DNA from: Methylobacterium pseudosasicola
GTDB lineage: Bacteria; Pseudomonadota; Alphaproteobacteria; Rhizobiales; Beijerinckiaceae
Reading direction: 5' to 3'
NCBI RefSeq assembly: GCF_900114535.1
Contig: NZ_FOTK01000003.1
Span: 1-64,000, forward strand
DNA length: 64,000 nt
Shown here one piece after another: positions 1 to 8,252 of this stretch; within the stretch, counting starts at the first letter, position 1; every line of letters starts with the position of its first letter. The notes beneath the pieces are model-generated. The model did not search any database, was not told the DNA's origin, and was given only the letters and a program-made list of their open reading frames with translations. The translations under genes and the position numbers were made by a program.

Positions 1-1
1 A

Positions 2-313
2 CCCGTGCGCAACGGTCGGCGGGGCCGGCCGCGACACCGCCCGGACAAACTGCACGCCGACAAAGCCTACGACGCTGAACCGCGCCGACACGAGTGCCGG
101 GCGCGTGGGATTGTACCGCGCATCGCACGCCGCGGCATCGAGAGCAGCGAGAGGCTAGGCCGGCATCGGTGGGTGGTGGAGCGCACGCACGCTTGGTTCA
201 ATCGCTTCCGTCGGCTGCCCGTGCGCTACGAGCGACGTGCAGACATCTACAAAGCCTTCACCAGCCTCGCTGCCAGCCTCATCACACTCAACCAGATCAG
301 ACGGTTCTGTTAG
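2..313 (+). mobile_element. IS5-type transposase, C-terminal part (5' end outside window)
   Basis: The reading frame is open from the window edge and ends with TAG at 311-313, so only about 103 C-terminal residues are present. They contain the C-terminal DDE signature of IS5/IS1182-like transposases: HADKAYD, then ARRGIESSERLGRHRWVVER (Arg-rich with the catalytic Glu), then the typical ending HAWFNRFRRLPVRYERRADI and a hydrophobic tail. An internal GTG lies at position 5, but the homologous region clearly continues upstream. I could not identify the terminal inverted repeat after the stop with confidence, so the right boundary of the element is not placed. Neighbouring DNA up to about 900 is richer in A/T than the rest of the window, consistent with an acquired or scrambled junction. 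Confidence 0.85.
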
Positions 314-465
314 GCGCTCTAAGTCCCTGAGATCAACCACCCACGACGGTGCAGACATTTCGCCATCCCGTGTCACCAACCGATAACCGTCGACCCCGCG
401 CACGGTTTCTCAGGTCCCAGATCCCGATATAGATTGAGCAAGGAACTGTTGTTTGGAATAATTCC

Positions 466-909
466 ATGGTCAATCTGCGGTTGTTTTCAATAACTGCGCT
501 CGCTGTATTATTTTATTGCGCACCCGCAGGCGCGCAATGGAGTCCAGCCGGAAGCCTATTAAATGTTCCGGTCACAAAGGATTGCAATCAGACGTCAGGG
601 TCTGTCGCATCCGCAAAGCCCGATGGCCTCTTTCTTTGCCCAACCCGGGCGGAACTGATCGATTCTCAGGTCCAGGACGCCAGTCATTTCTATATCGTCC
701 ACGAATACGGTCTTCTGGCCATCCAAACGACATCGGATCGGTTGGCGGATTGCTGGGCGGCGCATCAGCTCGCAGCCGCGCGCAACGGGCGGCACTACAT
801 CAAACAATGGATCATACACTGGACCCATTACGGCACGACCCGGCCGAGTTTCGGCACACCCGCGCAGCGGATCGCCAATGTTCGGTCGTGCTGCGCCTGC
901 GGGATATAG
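466..909 (+). CDS. Secreted protein with degenerate zinc-peptidase-like motif
   Basis: This is a 147-residue protein with a clear Sec signal peptide (charged start, hydrophobic residues 7-20, APAGA cleavage around residue 23). The mature part has HEYGL at 79-83 followed 12 residues later by LADCWAAHQLA. This spacing resembles small gluzincin-like peptidases, which carry HExxH followed by an ExxAD-type helix, but the second histidine is replaced by Leu. If that comparison is right, the protein is catalytically dead or divergent. The C-terminus has a CCAC cluster (142-145). Its codons are less GC-rich than those of neighbours and it lies next to a transposase remnant, so horizontal acquisition is possible. 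Family not recognised with certainty. Confidence 0.6.
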   Translation: MVNLRLFSITALAVLFYCAPAGAQWSPAGSLLNVPVTKDCNQTSGSVASAKPDGLFLCPTRAELIDSQVQDASHFYIVHEYGLLAIQTTSDRLADCWAAHQLAAARNGRHYIKQWIIHWTHYGTTRPSFGTPAQRIANVRSCCACGI

Positions 910-985
910 GGTTTTAGATTTTGGTGAACGGCGCCCCCTCGCGTCAGCTGGCGCGGATGCCATGGAGACCCGGCGCGACCGCGCG

Positions 986-1303
986 TCACCCCCTACTGCC
1001 GACCAGCCAGGCCCGGATGCGGCCGGCGAGCATCGGCCGGGCGCGGGCGATGTCGTCGTCGTCGAGGAGCGGGGAACGGGCCAGGGCCGCGAGATAAGCC
1101 TCCTCGGCGCCGCGGCAGGCTCGGAACGCGGCATCCGCGGCGAGATCGGGATCCGTGAGCGCGGCCTGGATCCGGAAGTTGCGGCTGAGGCAGTCGCGCC
1201 AGCCGCCATGCCGCATCTCGGTTTCGCTGTCGGCGCGAACCGGACCTGAGACGAGCAGCGTCGCCGCGAGAAGCAGGAGCGATCTGAGAGACGCAGGGGG
1301 CAT
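986..1303 (-). CDS. Small secreted protein, unknown function
   Basis: This is a 105-residue protein starting at ATG 1303. Residues 1-24 form a Sec signal peptide (SLRSLLLLAATLLVSG, cleavage after VRA). The mature domain is about 80 residues, mostly helical, with two cysteines (in DCLS and ACRG) that could form a disulfide, and an acidic LLDDDD stretch. No family recognised. A CtrA-like half-perfect box lies 43 nt upstream of the start, and the next upstream gene on the same strand also carries CtrA boxes. The two may therefore be co-regulated although separated by about 150 nt. Confidence 0.6.
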   Translation of the reverse strand: MPPASLRSLLLLAATLLVSGPVRADSETEMRHGGWRDCLSRNFRIQAALTDPDLAADAAFRACRGAEEAYLAALARSPLLDDDDIARARPMLAGRIRAWLVGSRG

Positions 1304-1345
1304 GGATCGGGCACTCGGTCCGGGGACAGGGTGACGCCGACAGGG

Positions 1346-1360
1346 TTAGCGAAGGGTTAA
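1346..1360 (-). promoter_or_regulatory. CtrA-like box upstream of small secreted protein gene
   Basis: On the minus strand the site reads TTAA-CCCTTCG-CTAAC, one mismatch from the alphaproteobacterial CtrA consensus TTAA-N7-TTAAC. It lies 43-57 nt upstream of ATG 1303, a usual promoter position. TTAA is rare in this GC-rich window, which gives the match some weight. Confidence 0.4.
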
Positions 1361-1455
1361 GCCTCAGTGCGGAGCGGACGCCAAATTGCACGGACAGATG
1401 AGCAAGCTGCGAACCTCAGCCAGCTCGGTCCTCGAAACCGATAGGGCTGGCGCGA

Positions 1456-2148
1456 TCAGCGGTTGGCGGTGGTGACCGGGGAGGTGACGCCGCCCAGCGA
1501 CACCCAGGCCGTCGCGTCCTGGCTCTCGCGCTTGATGAAGACGTAGCCGGTCTTGTGCCACGGCACGATCGCGTTGGTCTTGTTGTCGAGGACTAAGTCG
1601 CCGCGATCGGTGATCAGGGTCAGGACCGCGTGGCCCTCGCCCTTCTCATCGATCACCACGGTCATCCGCATCGCCCGGCGGGGCAGGCCGGCCTCGGCCA
1701 GCAGATGGCGCTTGAGCAGCTGGAAATCCTCGCAATCGCCGATGCCGTCCTCGGCGAGGTCCCAGCGGTCGGCGACGTGGAGATGCTCCATGTCGGTCTT
1801 CGGCTCGACCGACTTGTTCACCCGACGGTTCACCGAGACGATGGTCGCCCAGGTCGCCGGGGTGAGGCTGATGCGGGCCGGCTCGCTCCGGTCCACCGCG
1901 CATTCCTCCGCGTAGGATTGGCAGAACGTCACCCAGGCGGCGATCGGGCGCGCCGCACCCTGCGGCTCGGCCCCGATCTGGGGGGACGGCAGGCTCGCGA
2001 AGGTCTGCGCCTGGACGGCACCGACGCCGAGCCCGGCGAAGCACAGGGCCGCCCCGATGAACCCGGCCAGAACCCGACGGCTGCGGGAAGCCCGACGAGG
2101 TGCAGCGCTGGGGACAGAACCCTGCACCATGGAAGCCGCGAACCGCAT
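1456..2148 (-). CDS. Transglutaminase-like cysteine peptidase (BTLCP/DUF920)
   Basis: This is a 230-residue exported protein of the bacterial transglutaminase-like cysteine proteinase family, to which the periplasmic adhesin protease LapG belongs. A long basic N-region (1-25) is followed by a hydrophobic signal segment (26-46, cleavage near VQA). The catalytic triad is visible: Cys139 in GDCEDF, His173 in EGHAV and Asp188 in LVLDN. The family usually cleaves a periplasmic target protein, but no LapD/LapA-like partner lies nearby, so its substrate is unknown. Two perfect TTAA-N7-TTAA sites just upstream suggest cell-cycle control by CtrA. The start at 2148 gives a normal signal peptide; a later Met7 is also possible. 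Confidence 0.88.
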   Translation of the reverse strand: MRFAASMVQGSVPSAAPRRASRSRRVLAGFIGAALCFAGLGVGAVQAQTFASLPSPQIGAEPQGAARPIAAWVTFCQSYAEECAVDRSEPARISLTPATWATIVSVNRRVNKSVEPKTDMEHLHVADRWDLAEDGIGDCEDFQLLKRHLLAEAGLPRRAMRMTVVIDEKGEGHAVLTLITDRGDLVLDNKTNAIVPWHKTGYVFIKRESQDATAWVSLGGVTSPVTTANR

Positions 2149-2164
2149 CGCCGTGACCCAACCG

Positions 2165-2180
2165 TTAAGCTCTCGTTAAC
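2165..2180 (-). promoter_or_regulatory. CtrA box 1 upstream of BTLCP gene
   Basis: TTAA-GCTCTCG-TTAAC on the plus strand. Because the site is partly palindromic, the minus strand also reads TTAA-CGAGAGC-TTAAC, so both strands match the full CtrA consensus. It ends 17 nt before the BTLCP start codon, where CtrA would overlap the core promoter. Confidence 0.6.
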
Positions 2181-2219
2181 GAAAGCTCTCACGCCGGGGG
2201 GCCGGCGGCAATCGGCGGA

Positions 2220-2234
2220 TTAACAAAAGGTTAA
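2220..2234 (-). promoter_or_regulatory. CtrA box 2 upstream of BTLCP gene
   Basis: TTAA-CAAAAGG-TTAA, a second site with exact N7 spacing. It lies about 40 nt upstream of the first box on the same promoter. Paired CtrA sites are common at strongly cell-cycle-regulated alphaproteobacterial promoters. Confidence 0.55.
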
Positions 2235-2410
2235 TGCTGTGCGCAACGCGGATGACGTAGGAATATCCGAGCCTGTGGCGGCGGCGCCTTCGAGCAGGCC
2301 GAGTCCGCGCGAAAACGTGAAGATTTCCAACGGTCTTCGCAGACGGTGATCGCCGTTGATCTTCGCCGCCATCCTAAAAACGGAACCCGTGGGCGGCTGG
2401 AGGAACGCTC

Positions 2411-3004
2411 ATGCCATGCACAGCCGATGTGCTCGCGGGGTTCGCCCGCGCGGGACTCGTGATCGGAATCCTGGCGGCCGGTCCCGCCGCGGCCGCGAAC
2501 CCGGCCGATCCGCCGCCGCAACCGGCCCAGGGCAGCGCGAGCGCGGGCGATCTCAAGAGCGACGGCCCGACGCAGCCGGCCAAGCTGCAGGACGGGCAAT
2601 ACACCGACGCGAATGGGGATCCGACCTATCACGTCACCGAGGGCGGCAAGAAGGTCGATTGGTACACGATGTCGGGGTACCTCCGGTACAGTTCCAACTG
2701 CATCGTCTGCCACGGTCCCGACGGCATGGGTTCGACCTATGCGCCCTCCCTGGTCGATGCGCTCAAGGGCATGGACTACGCCCATTTTGCCGGCATCATC
2801 AGCGGCGGCAAGAAGGACGTGAACGCATCCCAGGAGCTGGTCATGCCGGCCTTCGGGGATAACCGGAACGTCATGTGCTACATGCCCGACATCTACACCT
2901 ACCTGCGCGCCCGCTCGGACGGGGCAATCGGCCGAAACCGTCCGGCCGAGCACGAGCCGAAGCCCGCTGCCTTCGCCAAGGCGGAAGATGCCTGCATGAA
3001 GTGA
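2411..3004 (+). CDS. c-type cytochrome, methanol metabolism-related
   Basis: This is a 197-residue exported monohaem cytochrome c. The signal peptide covers about 1-29 (LVIGILAAGPAAAA). A Pro-rich linker precedes the haem domain, with CIVCH at 97-101 as the haem attachment site and Met145 in VMPAFGD as likely axial ligand. Two further cysteines (156 and 195, in MCYM and DACMK) make this the four-cysteine family described as c-type cytochrome, methanol metabolism-related, found near PQQ-dependent alcohol dehydrogenases in methylotrophs. It presumably acts as periplasmic electron acceptor, but no dehydrogenase gene is adjacent. An alternative start at Met-Pro-Cys is retained because it yields the signal peptide. 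Confidence 0.82.
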   Translation: MPCTADVLAGFARAGLVIGILAAGPAAAANPADPPPQPAQGSASAGDLKSDGPTQPAKLQDGQYTDANGDPTYHVTEGGKKVDWYTMSGYLRYSSNCIVCHGPDGMGSTYAPSLVDALKGMDYAHFAGIISGGKKDVNASQELVMPAFGDNRNVMCYMPDIYTYLRARSDGAIGRNRPAEHEPKPAAFAKAEDACMK

Positions 3005-3151
3005 GGCGCGACGCGGAGCGGCGCTCCCCAGCGCTGCGATGCCGGCGGCGCGACGCCCCGTTGCGCCGCTCGGTTGTGCACGACATACTCCCGGCAAGAC
3101 TCTGAAGAGCGAGCGCAAAACTCGTCAAGGGGGGACGCCAGGGGGTGAAAC

Positions 3152-4369
3152 GTGGCTCGAGGGACGGGAGGACGCCGCCATCTGTGCGGTATCTGGACGG
3201 CCTGGACGGAGGCAGCTTCGGCTTCCGACGCGGTCTCCGACATTGCGCAGGCCATCGGTACGGCGTCCCTGTCCCAGATCGTGGCGTTCTTTTCGGCTGA
3301 CTACGATCCCGAGATCCTGGCCGACACCTTAACAAAACAGTTCCCCGGCGTGCCGGTGGCCGGCTGCTCGATGTCGGGGGGCATCGCCCCGGCCGGCGGA
3401 CTCGATCGCGGCCTCGTGGTCATCGCCTTCCCGGCCGAGCGTTTCCGCATCGTCTCGACGGTGCTCGATGCCATCGACCATCTCGATGTCGAACGCACCG
3501 CCTCGGCCGTGCGCGCTCTGCGCCGGACCCTCGACCCGGCGGGTCCCTGCCGCGAGGCCGATGCGCCGGCTGCCGACCGCCGCTTTGCCCTGTCGTTGAT
3601 CGACGGGCTTGCCAACGCGGAGGAGACCGTCGTCTCGGCCATCGCCTGGGCCCTCGACGGCATTCCGATCGTCGGCGGCTCGGCGGGCGACGACCTGCGT
3701 TTCCGGGACGCGGTGCTGCTGCATGGCGGCCGGATCCACCGCAAGGCGGCGGTGCTGGTCCTGGTCGAGACCGATTGGCCGTTCGAGATCTTCAAGAGCG
3801 ACAATTTCGAGCCGACCCAGACAAAGTTCGTGGTCACCGCCTCGGACGGCGAGCGTCGCACCGTCCACGAACTCAACGCCGAGCCGGCGGCGCGGGAATA
3901 CGCGATGGCGATCGGGCTCGATCCCGAGGGCCTGTCGCCGATGAGCTTCGCCGCCTACCCGCTCGCTGTGAAGGTCGGCGGCGAGTACTTCTGCCGCTCG
4001 ATCCGCCGCATGAACGAGGACGGGTCGCTCAGCTTCTTCTGCGCCATCGACGAGGGCGTGGTGCTGACGCTCGCCGAGCCGCGCGACATCGTTGCCTCCA
4101 CCCGGGACGAGCTGGCGCGCCTCGACACGGCTTTGGGCGGCGTCGACCTGATCATCGGCTTCGAATGCGTGCTGCGCCGGCTCGATGCCGAGAGCCGGCA
4201 GGTGGGCCACGGCATCGCCGACCTGTACCGCCGCTACAACGTCGTCGGCTTCGAGACCTTCGGCGAGCAGTACCGGGCCATGCACCTCAACCAGACGTTC
4301 ACCGGCATCGCCATCGGCAAGGGGCTTTCCGGGCGTGAAGAGACCGGCGACGTGCCGGTCGCGTTATGA
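3152..4369 (+). CDS. FIST N/C domain sensor protein, NosP-like
   Basis: This is a 405-residue cytoplasmic protein with FIST_N (about 25-210; PGVPVAGCSMSGGIAP and PIVGGSAGDD are typical) and FIST_C (about 225-380; REYAMAIGLDP, FCAIDEG, and GFETFGEQY near the end). FIST proteins are ligand-binding sensors; the NosP branch binds haem and senses nitric oxide and is encoded beside the kinase NahK. Here the stop codon overlaps the start of a histidine kinase by ATGA, which strongly suggests a sensor-kinase pair. The start is GTG 3152, preceded by a GGGGGTG ribosome-binding site. The ligand is inferred from context; no haem ligand was assigned. Confidence 0.85.
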   Translation: MARGTGGRRHLCGIWTAWTEAASASDAVSDIAQAIGTASLSQIVAFFSADYDPEILADTLTKQFPGVPVAGCSMSGGIAPAGGLDRGLVVIAFPAERFRIVSTVLDAIDHLDVERTASAVRALRRTLDPAGPCREADAPAADRRFALSLIDGLANAEETVVSAIAWALDGIPIVGGSAGDDLRFRDAVLLHGGRIHRKAAVLVLVETDWPFEIFKSDNFEPTQTKFVVTASDGERRTVHELNAEPAAREYAMAIGLDPEGLSPMSFAAYPLAVKVGGEYFCRSIRRMNEDGSLSFFCAIDEGVVLTLAEPRDIVASTRDELARLDTALGGVDLIIGFECVLRRLDAESRQVGHGIADLYRRYNVVGFETFGEQYRAMHLNQTFTGIAIGKGLSGREETGDVPVAL

Positions 4370-5712
4370 CCCTGCACCCGAGCGGTCTCGAGACCGACGA
4401 ATCCCTGCGCCGCCGGATCGAGAAGCTGGAGCGGATCAACGCCGCGCTTATGTCCCATGTCGAGCGCAGCATGGACCAGCGCGGCAGCGCCTACTCGCTG
4501 TTCCAGACCGCGATCATGCTGGAGGGCCGCGTCCGCACCCGCACCGAGGAGCTGACCGGGCTGATGCATCGCCTGGAGCGCTCGAACGAGGCGCTGGCGG
4601 CGGCCAAGGAGGAGGCCGAGACCGCCAACCGCTCCAAGACCCGCTTCCTGGCGGCGGCGAGCCACGACCTGCTGCAGCCCGTGAACGCCGCCCGGCTGTC
4701 GATCTCGGCGCTGGATGACCTGCCGCTGCCGCCCGAGGCCCGCACCATCGCGGGCCAGGTCGAGCGCGGCCTGCAGACGATCGAGGATCTGATCAAGACG
4801 CTGCTGGATATCTCCAAGCTCGATGCCGGCATCGTCCGGCCGCAGCTGCAGCCGGTCTTTCTGCCCGATTTGCTGGCGGAACTGGCGGAGAGCTTCAAGC
4901 CGTTCGCCGAGCGCAAGGGCCTGCGGCTGGCTGTGCGCTGCCCGGATCTCACGGTCACCAGCGACCTGATGCTGCTCCAGCGGATCCTCCAGAACTTGGT
5001 CTCGAACGCCATTCGCTACACCACCACCGGCGGCGTCGTGCTGGCGGCGCGGCGACGGGCCGGCGGGATCCGGGTCGACGTGACCGACACCGGCTGCGGC
5101 ATCGCCGCCGAGGAGCGCGACCTCGTCTTCGAGGAGTTCTTCCGGGGCGGCGCCCGGACCGGCAGCGCAGAGGAGCCGGGCCTCGGACTCGGCCTCTCGA
5201 TCGTCCGCCGCATGGCGCAGGCCCTGGACCATCCCCTCACCCTGGCCTCCCGGCCCGGCCACGGCACCCGGGTGACCCTGGGCCTGCCCCTGAGCCTGAT
5301 CCCGGCCGCCACGGCGCCCCCGGCCCCCGTGGCGACCCGGCTCTCGGGCGCCCATGTCCTGGTGGTCGAGAACGACGCTTCCACGGCCGACGCCATGGCG
5401 CGCCTGCTGCAGAACTGGGATGCCCGGGTCTCGACGTTCCGGGATCTCGCCGGCGTGCGCGGGGCGATCGAGGCCGGGGCTGCACCGCCCGACATCCTGG
5501 TGCTCGACTACCATCTCGACGACGGCGCCTGCGGCCTCGACGTGGCCGCCTATCTCCGCGGACGGTCCGCGCGCCCGCTCCCCGCGATCGTCACCACCGC
5601 CGATCATTCCGAGGCGATCGAGGCGCGGGTGGCGGCGGCCGGCGCCGAGCTGGTCCACAAGCCGATCAAGCCCGCGCAGCTCCGCTCGCTCCTGACCTAT
5701 ATGCTGGCCTGA
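4366..5712 (+). CDS. Hybrid histidine kinase with receiver, NahK-like
   Basis: This is a 448-residue soluble kinase. Residues 10-90 form a coiled coil with no PAS or transmembrane segment. His100 lies in the H-box ASHDLLQPVNAARL, characteristic of the NahK/DLLQP kinase group. Then come the N-box (LVSNAIRYT), G1 (DTGCGIA) and G2 (GLGLGLSIV). A receiver domain covers about 325-448, with Asp in ILVLDYHL and a C-terminal Lys in HKPIK. The kinase lacks its own sensor, consistent with control by the overlapping FIST protein upstream. Output may pass through the receiver to a separate phosphotransfer protein, which is not in this window. Confidence 0.9.
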   Translation: MTLHPSGLETDESLRRRIEKLERINAALMSHVERSMDQRGSAYSLFQTAIMLEGRVRTRTEELTGLMHRLERSNEALAAAKEEAETANRSKTRFLAAASHDLLQPVNAARLSISALDDLPLPPEARTIAGQVERGLQTIEDLIKTLLDISKLDAGIVRPQLQPVFLPDLLAELAESFKPFAERKGLRLAVRCPDLTVTSDLMLLQRILQNLVSNAIRYTTTGGVVLAARRRAGGIRVDVTDTGCGIAAEERDLVFEEFFRGGARTGSAEEPGLGLGLSIVRRMAQALDHPLTLASRPGHGTRVTLGLPLSLIPAATAPPAPVATRLSGAHVLVVENDASTADAMARLLQNWDARVSTFRDLAGVRGAIEAGAAPPDILVLDYHLDDGACGLDVAAYLRGRSARPLPAIVTTADHSEAIEARVAAAGAELVHKPIKPAQLRSLLTYMLA

Positions 5713-5874
5713 CGAACAATCCCACCCGCGCCGTGACATAGGACACGCCGCAGCCCTCGACGCTGTGCCGCGGCTGCGCGAGAGGAAGCCGGCATCCGCG
5801 GTGCGTCCTGCGCCCGGGTTTCCCACGCAATCGACGTCACCGGCCCCACCGGGACGCCGCAGGAGCGCGCGCGC

Positions 5875-7272
5875 ATGGTGCAGGTCCCGGCCGGTACAGG
5901 CGCCCCCGCGCAGCAGCATGATGGCCTGCCGCCGCGCGAGCGGGTCCTGGCGATGGCGGCGATCGGGCTCGCCATGACCATGGCGGTGCTCGACGGGGCG
6001 ATCGTCAACGTCGCGCTGCCCGTGATGGCGAAGGACCTGGCGGTGAAGCCGGCCGACGCGATCTTCGTGGTCAACGCCTATCAGGTCGCCGTGACGGCGA
6101 GCCTGCTGCCTTTCGCGTCGCTTGGCGACATCTTCGGCTTCCGGCGGGTCTACCTGCCGGGGCTCGCTGTGTTCGTCGCCGCGTCGCTCGCCTGCGCGGT
6201 CGCGCCGAACCTGTCGCTGCTGATTGTCGGGCGCATCGTCCAGGGGCTCGGCGCTGCGGCGATCATGAGCGTCAATATCGGCTTCGTGCGCTTCATCTAC
6301 CCGCATCGGATGATCGGCCAGGGGGTCGCCAACGTGGCCCTGGTGGTGGCCGTGGCCTCGGCCGCGGGCCCGACCGTGGCGGCCGCGATCCTTTCGGTGG
6401 CGACCTGGCCCTGGCTGTTCCTGGTCAATGTCCCGGTGGGGCTGCTCGCCCTGGCGGTGGCAACGCGCACCTTGCCGGTGACGCCGGCGAGCGGGCGGCG
6501 CTTCGACCTGGTGAGCGCCGTGCTCAACGCGCTGACCTTCGGCCTGCTGATCATCGGCATCGACGGGCTGGGCGACCCGGAGGGCCAGGCCATCGCGGTA
6601 GCCGAACTCGTGGGCGCCGTGGTGATCGGCGCCGTGTTCGTGCGGCGCCAGATCCGGCTGCCAGCGCCGCTGCTGCCGGTGGACCTGTTGCGGATCCCGG
6701 CCTTCGCCCTATCGATGGCGACGTCCGTGGCGTCGTTCTCCGCCCAGATGGTGTCCTACGTCGCGCTGCCGTTCTACTTCCAGGATGTGCTGCACCTCTC
6801 CAGCACCCAGACCGGCTTCCTGCTCACCCCTTGGCCGATCGCGGTGGCCGCCATGGCGCCGATCTCCGGGCGGCTCGCCGACCGCTACCCGCCGGGGCTG
6901 CTCGGCGGCATCGGCCTCGCCATGCTGGCCGCCGGCCTCGTCTGCGTCACGCTGCTGCCGGCCGCGCCCGCAACCCTCGATGTGGTCTGGCGCCTGACCC
7001 TGTGCGGGCTCGGCTTCGGCCTGTTCCAATCGCCCAACAACAAGGTGATCGTCACCTCGGCGCCGCGGGAGCGCGCCGGCGGCGCCAGCGGCATGCAATC
7101 GACCGCCCGGCTCACTGGCCAGTCCCTGGGTGCGGCCCTGGTGGCGGTGATCTTCGGGCTGACCCACGGGCTTGGGCCCGAGCGGGCCGTGACCCTGTCG
7201 CTGTCCTGCGCGGTGGCGCTCGCCACGATCGGCGGCTGCGCCAGCGTCCTGCGGCGGGGTAAGGGCGGTTAG
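5875..7272 (+). CDS. MFS transporter, DHA2 (EmrB/QacA-like) family
   Basis: This is a 465-residue multi-pass membrane protein. Motif LDGAIVNVALP in TM1 and GDIFGFRRVYLPG after TM2 are the family D1 and A motifs of drug:H+ antiporters of the DHA2 group; VGRIVQGLGAA matches motif B. About 13-14 hydrophobic segments are visible. Likely function is proton-driven efflux of toxic organic compounds; the substrate cannot be read from sequence. ATG 5875 is preceded by GGAG 8 nt upstream. The gene precedes an SDR oxidoreductase by 85 nt on the same strand. Confidence 0.87.
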   Translation: MVQVPAGTGAPAQQHDGLPPRERVLAMAAIGLAMTMAVLDGAIVNVALPVMAKDLAVKPADAIFVVNAYQVAVTASLLPFASLGDIFGFRRVYLPGLAVFVAASLACAVAPNLSLLIVGRIVQGLGAAAIMSVNIGFVRFIYPHRMIGQGVANVALVVAVASAAGPTVAAAILSVATWPWLFLVNVPVGLLALAVATRTLPVTPASGRRFDLVSAVLNALTFGLLIIGIDGLGDPEGQAIAVAELVGAVVIGAVFVRRQIRLPAPLLPVDLLRIPAFALSMATSVASFSAQMVSYVALPFYFQDVLHLSSTQTGFLLTPWPIAVAAMAPISGRLADRYPPGLLGGIGLAMLAAGLVCVTLLPAAPATLDVVWRLTLCGLGFGLFQSPNNKVIVTSAPRERAGGASGMQSTARLTGQSLGAALVAVIFGLTHGLGPERAVTLSLSCAVALATIGGCASVLRRGKGG

Positions 7273-7357
7273 GCGGACCCGGCATGCCACCGACCAGCGT
7301 GGCACGCGTTGGGCCGAGATCGATACCCGCACGATCCACGCCCCGGAGCCTCCGCCC

Positions 7358-8155
7358 ATGGACCTCAACCTCACCGGCAAGAAGGCCCTCGTCACCGGCT
7401 CGACCGGCGGCATCGGCTACGCCATCGCCAAGGAACTCTGCGATCTCGGCGCCGAGGTCGGGATCAACGGCCGCACCGCCGAGCGTGTCGAGGCGGCGCT
7501 CGCCAAGCTGCGCGGCGAGACCAAGGCCGGCCGCGCCTTCGCGGCGGCGGGTGACGTCGCCACCGCCGAGGGGGTCGATGCCCTCGTCCGGGCGCTTCCG
7601 GCGGTCGACATCCTGGTCAACAACACCGGGATCTTCGAGCCAAAACCGTTCTTCGAGATCCCGGACGCGGATTGGCAGCGCTTCTACGACGTGAACGTCA
7701 TGAGCGGCGTGCGCCTGTCGCGCGCCTACACGCCGGCCATGGCCGAGCGCGGCTGGGGCCGGGTCATCTTCATCTCCAGCGAATCCGGCATCAACACGCC
7801 CACCGAGATGGTCCATTACGGCATGACCAAGACCGCGCAGCTCGCGATCTCCCGCGGGCTCGCGCAGACGGTCGCAGGCACCGGCGTGACGGTCAACAGC
7901 GTGCTGCCCGGGCCGACCCTGTCGGAGGGCGTCGCAGAGTTCATGAAGCAGATGGCCGGGGGCGCGGCCGATGCCGACCTCGACGCGATGGGCCGGGCCT
8001 TCGTGGCCGAGCATCGCCCGTCGTCGCTGATCAAGCGTCTCGCGACGGTGGAGGAGGTGGCAAACCTCGTCGCCTATCTCTGCAGCCCAGCAGCGAGCGC
8101 CACGACGGGCGCTGCGCTGCGGGTGGATGGCGGTGTCCTGCAAGGTCTCGCGTAG
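7358..8155 (+). CDS. SDR family NAD(P)-dependent oxidoreductase
   Basis: This is a 265-residue classical short-chain dehydrogenase. The cofactor motif TGSTGGIG is at 13-20, the structural NNTG at 88-91, and the catalytic Ser near 140 and Tyr154-x3-Lys158 (YGMTK) are present. PGPTLSEGV and the C-terminal TGAALRVDGG are typical of the family. The substrate is unknown. The start is supported by CGGAG 10 nt before ATG. It is convergent with the SWIB gene, with GC-rich hairpins between. Confidence 0.88.
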   Translation: MDLNLTGKKALVTGSTGGIGYAIAKELCDLGAEVGINGRTAERVEAALAKLRGETKAGRAFAAAGDVATAEGVDALVRALPAVDILVNNTGIFEPKPFFEIPDADWQRFYDVNVMSGVRLSRAYTPAMAERGWGRVIFISSESGINTPTEMVHYGMTKTAQLAISRGLAQTVAGTGVTVNSVLPGPTLSEGVAEFMKQMAGGAADADLDAMGRAFVAEHRPSSLIKRLATVEEVANLVAYLCSPAASATTGAALRVDGGVLQGLA

Positions 8156-8184
8156 ACCGCCTCGAACGAAACGGTCGTCGGCTC

Positions 8185-8237
8185 GGGGCCGGCAGGCCCC
8201 GGTCGATCCAGAGCGTCGGTCCGGCGAGAGCGCCGGA
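8185..8237. terminator. Two GC-rich hairpins between convergent genes
   Basis: GGGGCC-GGCA-GGCCCC (8185-8200) and TCCGGCG-AGAG-CGCCGGA (8220-8237) lie between the convergent SDR and SWIB genes. Neither is followed by a T-tract, so they are only candidate bidirectional transcription end structures. Confidence 0.35.
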
Positions 8238-8252
8238 CGCGGCCCTAAGGGA

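Noticed and set aside
155..403. Minus-strand 82-residue frame at the transposase junction
   Set aside because: Only about 30 residues look protein-like and the rest is antisense to the transposase; at best a gene fragment.
4234..6306. 690-residue open frame antisense to the FIST-kinase-MFS region
   Set aside because: Typical GC-rich shadow frame: Arg/Gly/His-rich composition without domain motifs, opposite to genes with clear families.
7301..7320. Sigma-54-like TGGCAC element before the SDR gene
   Set aside because: The second half is GGGC instead of TTGC at the required distance.
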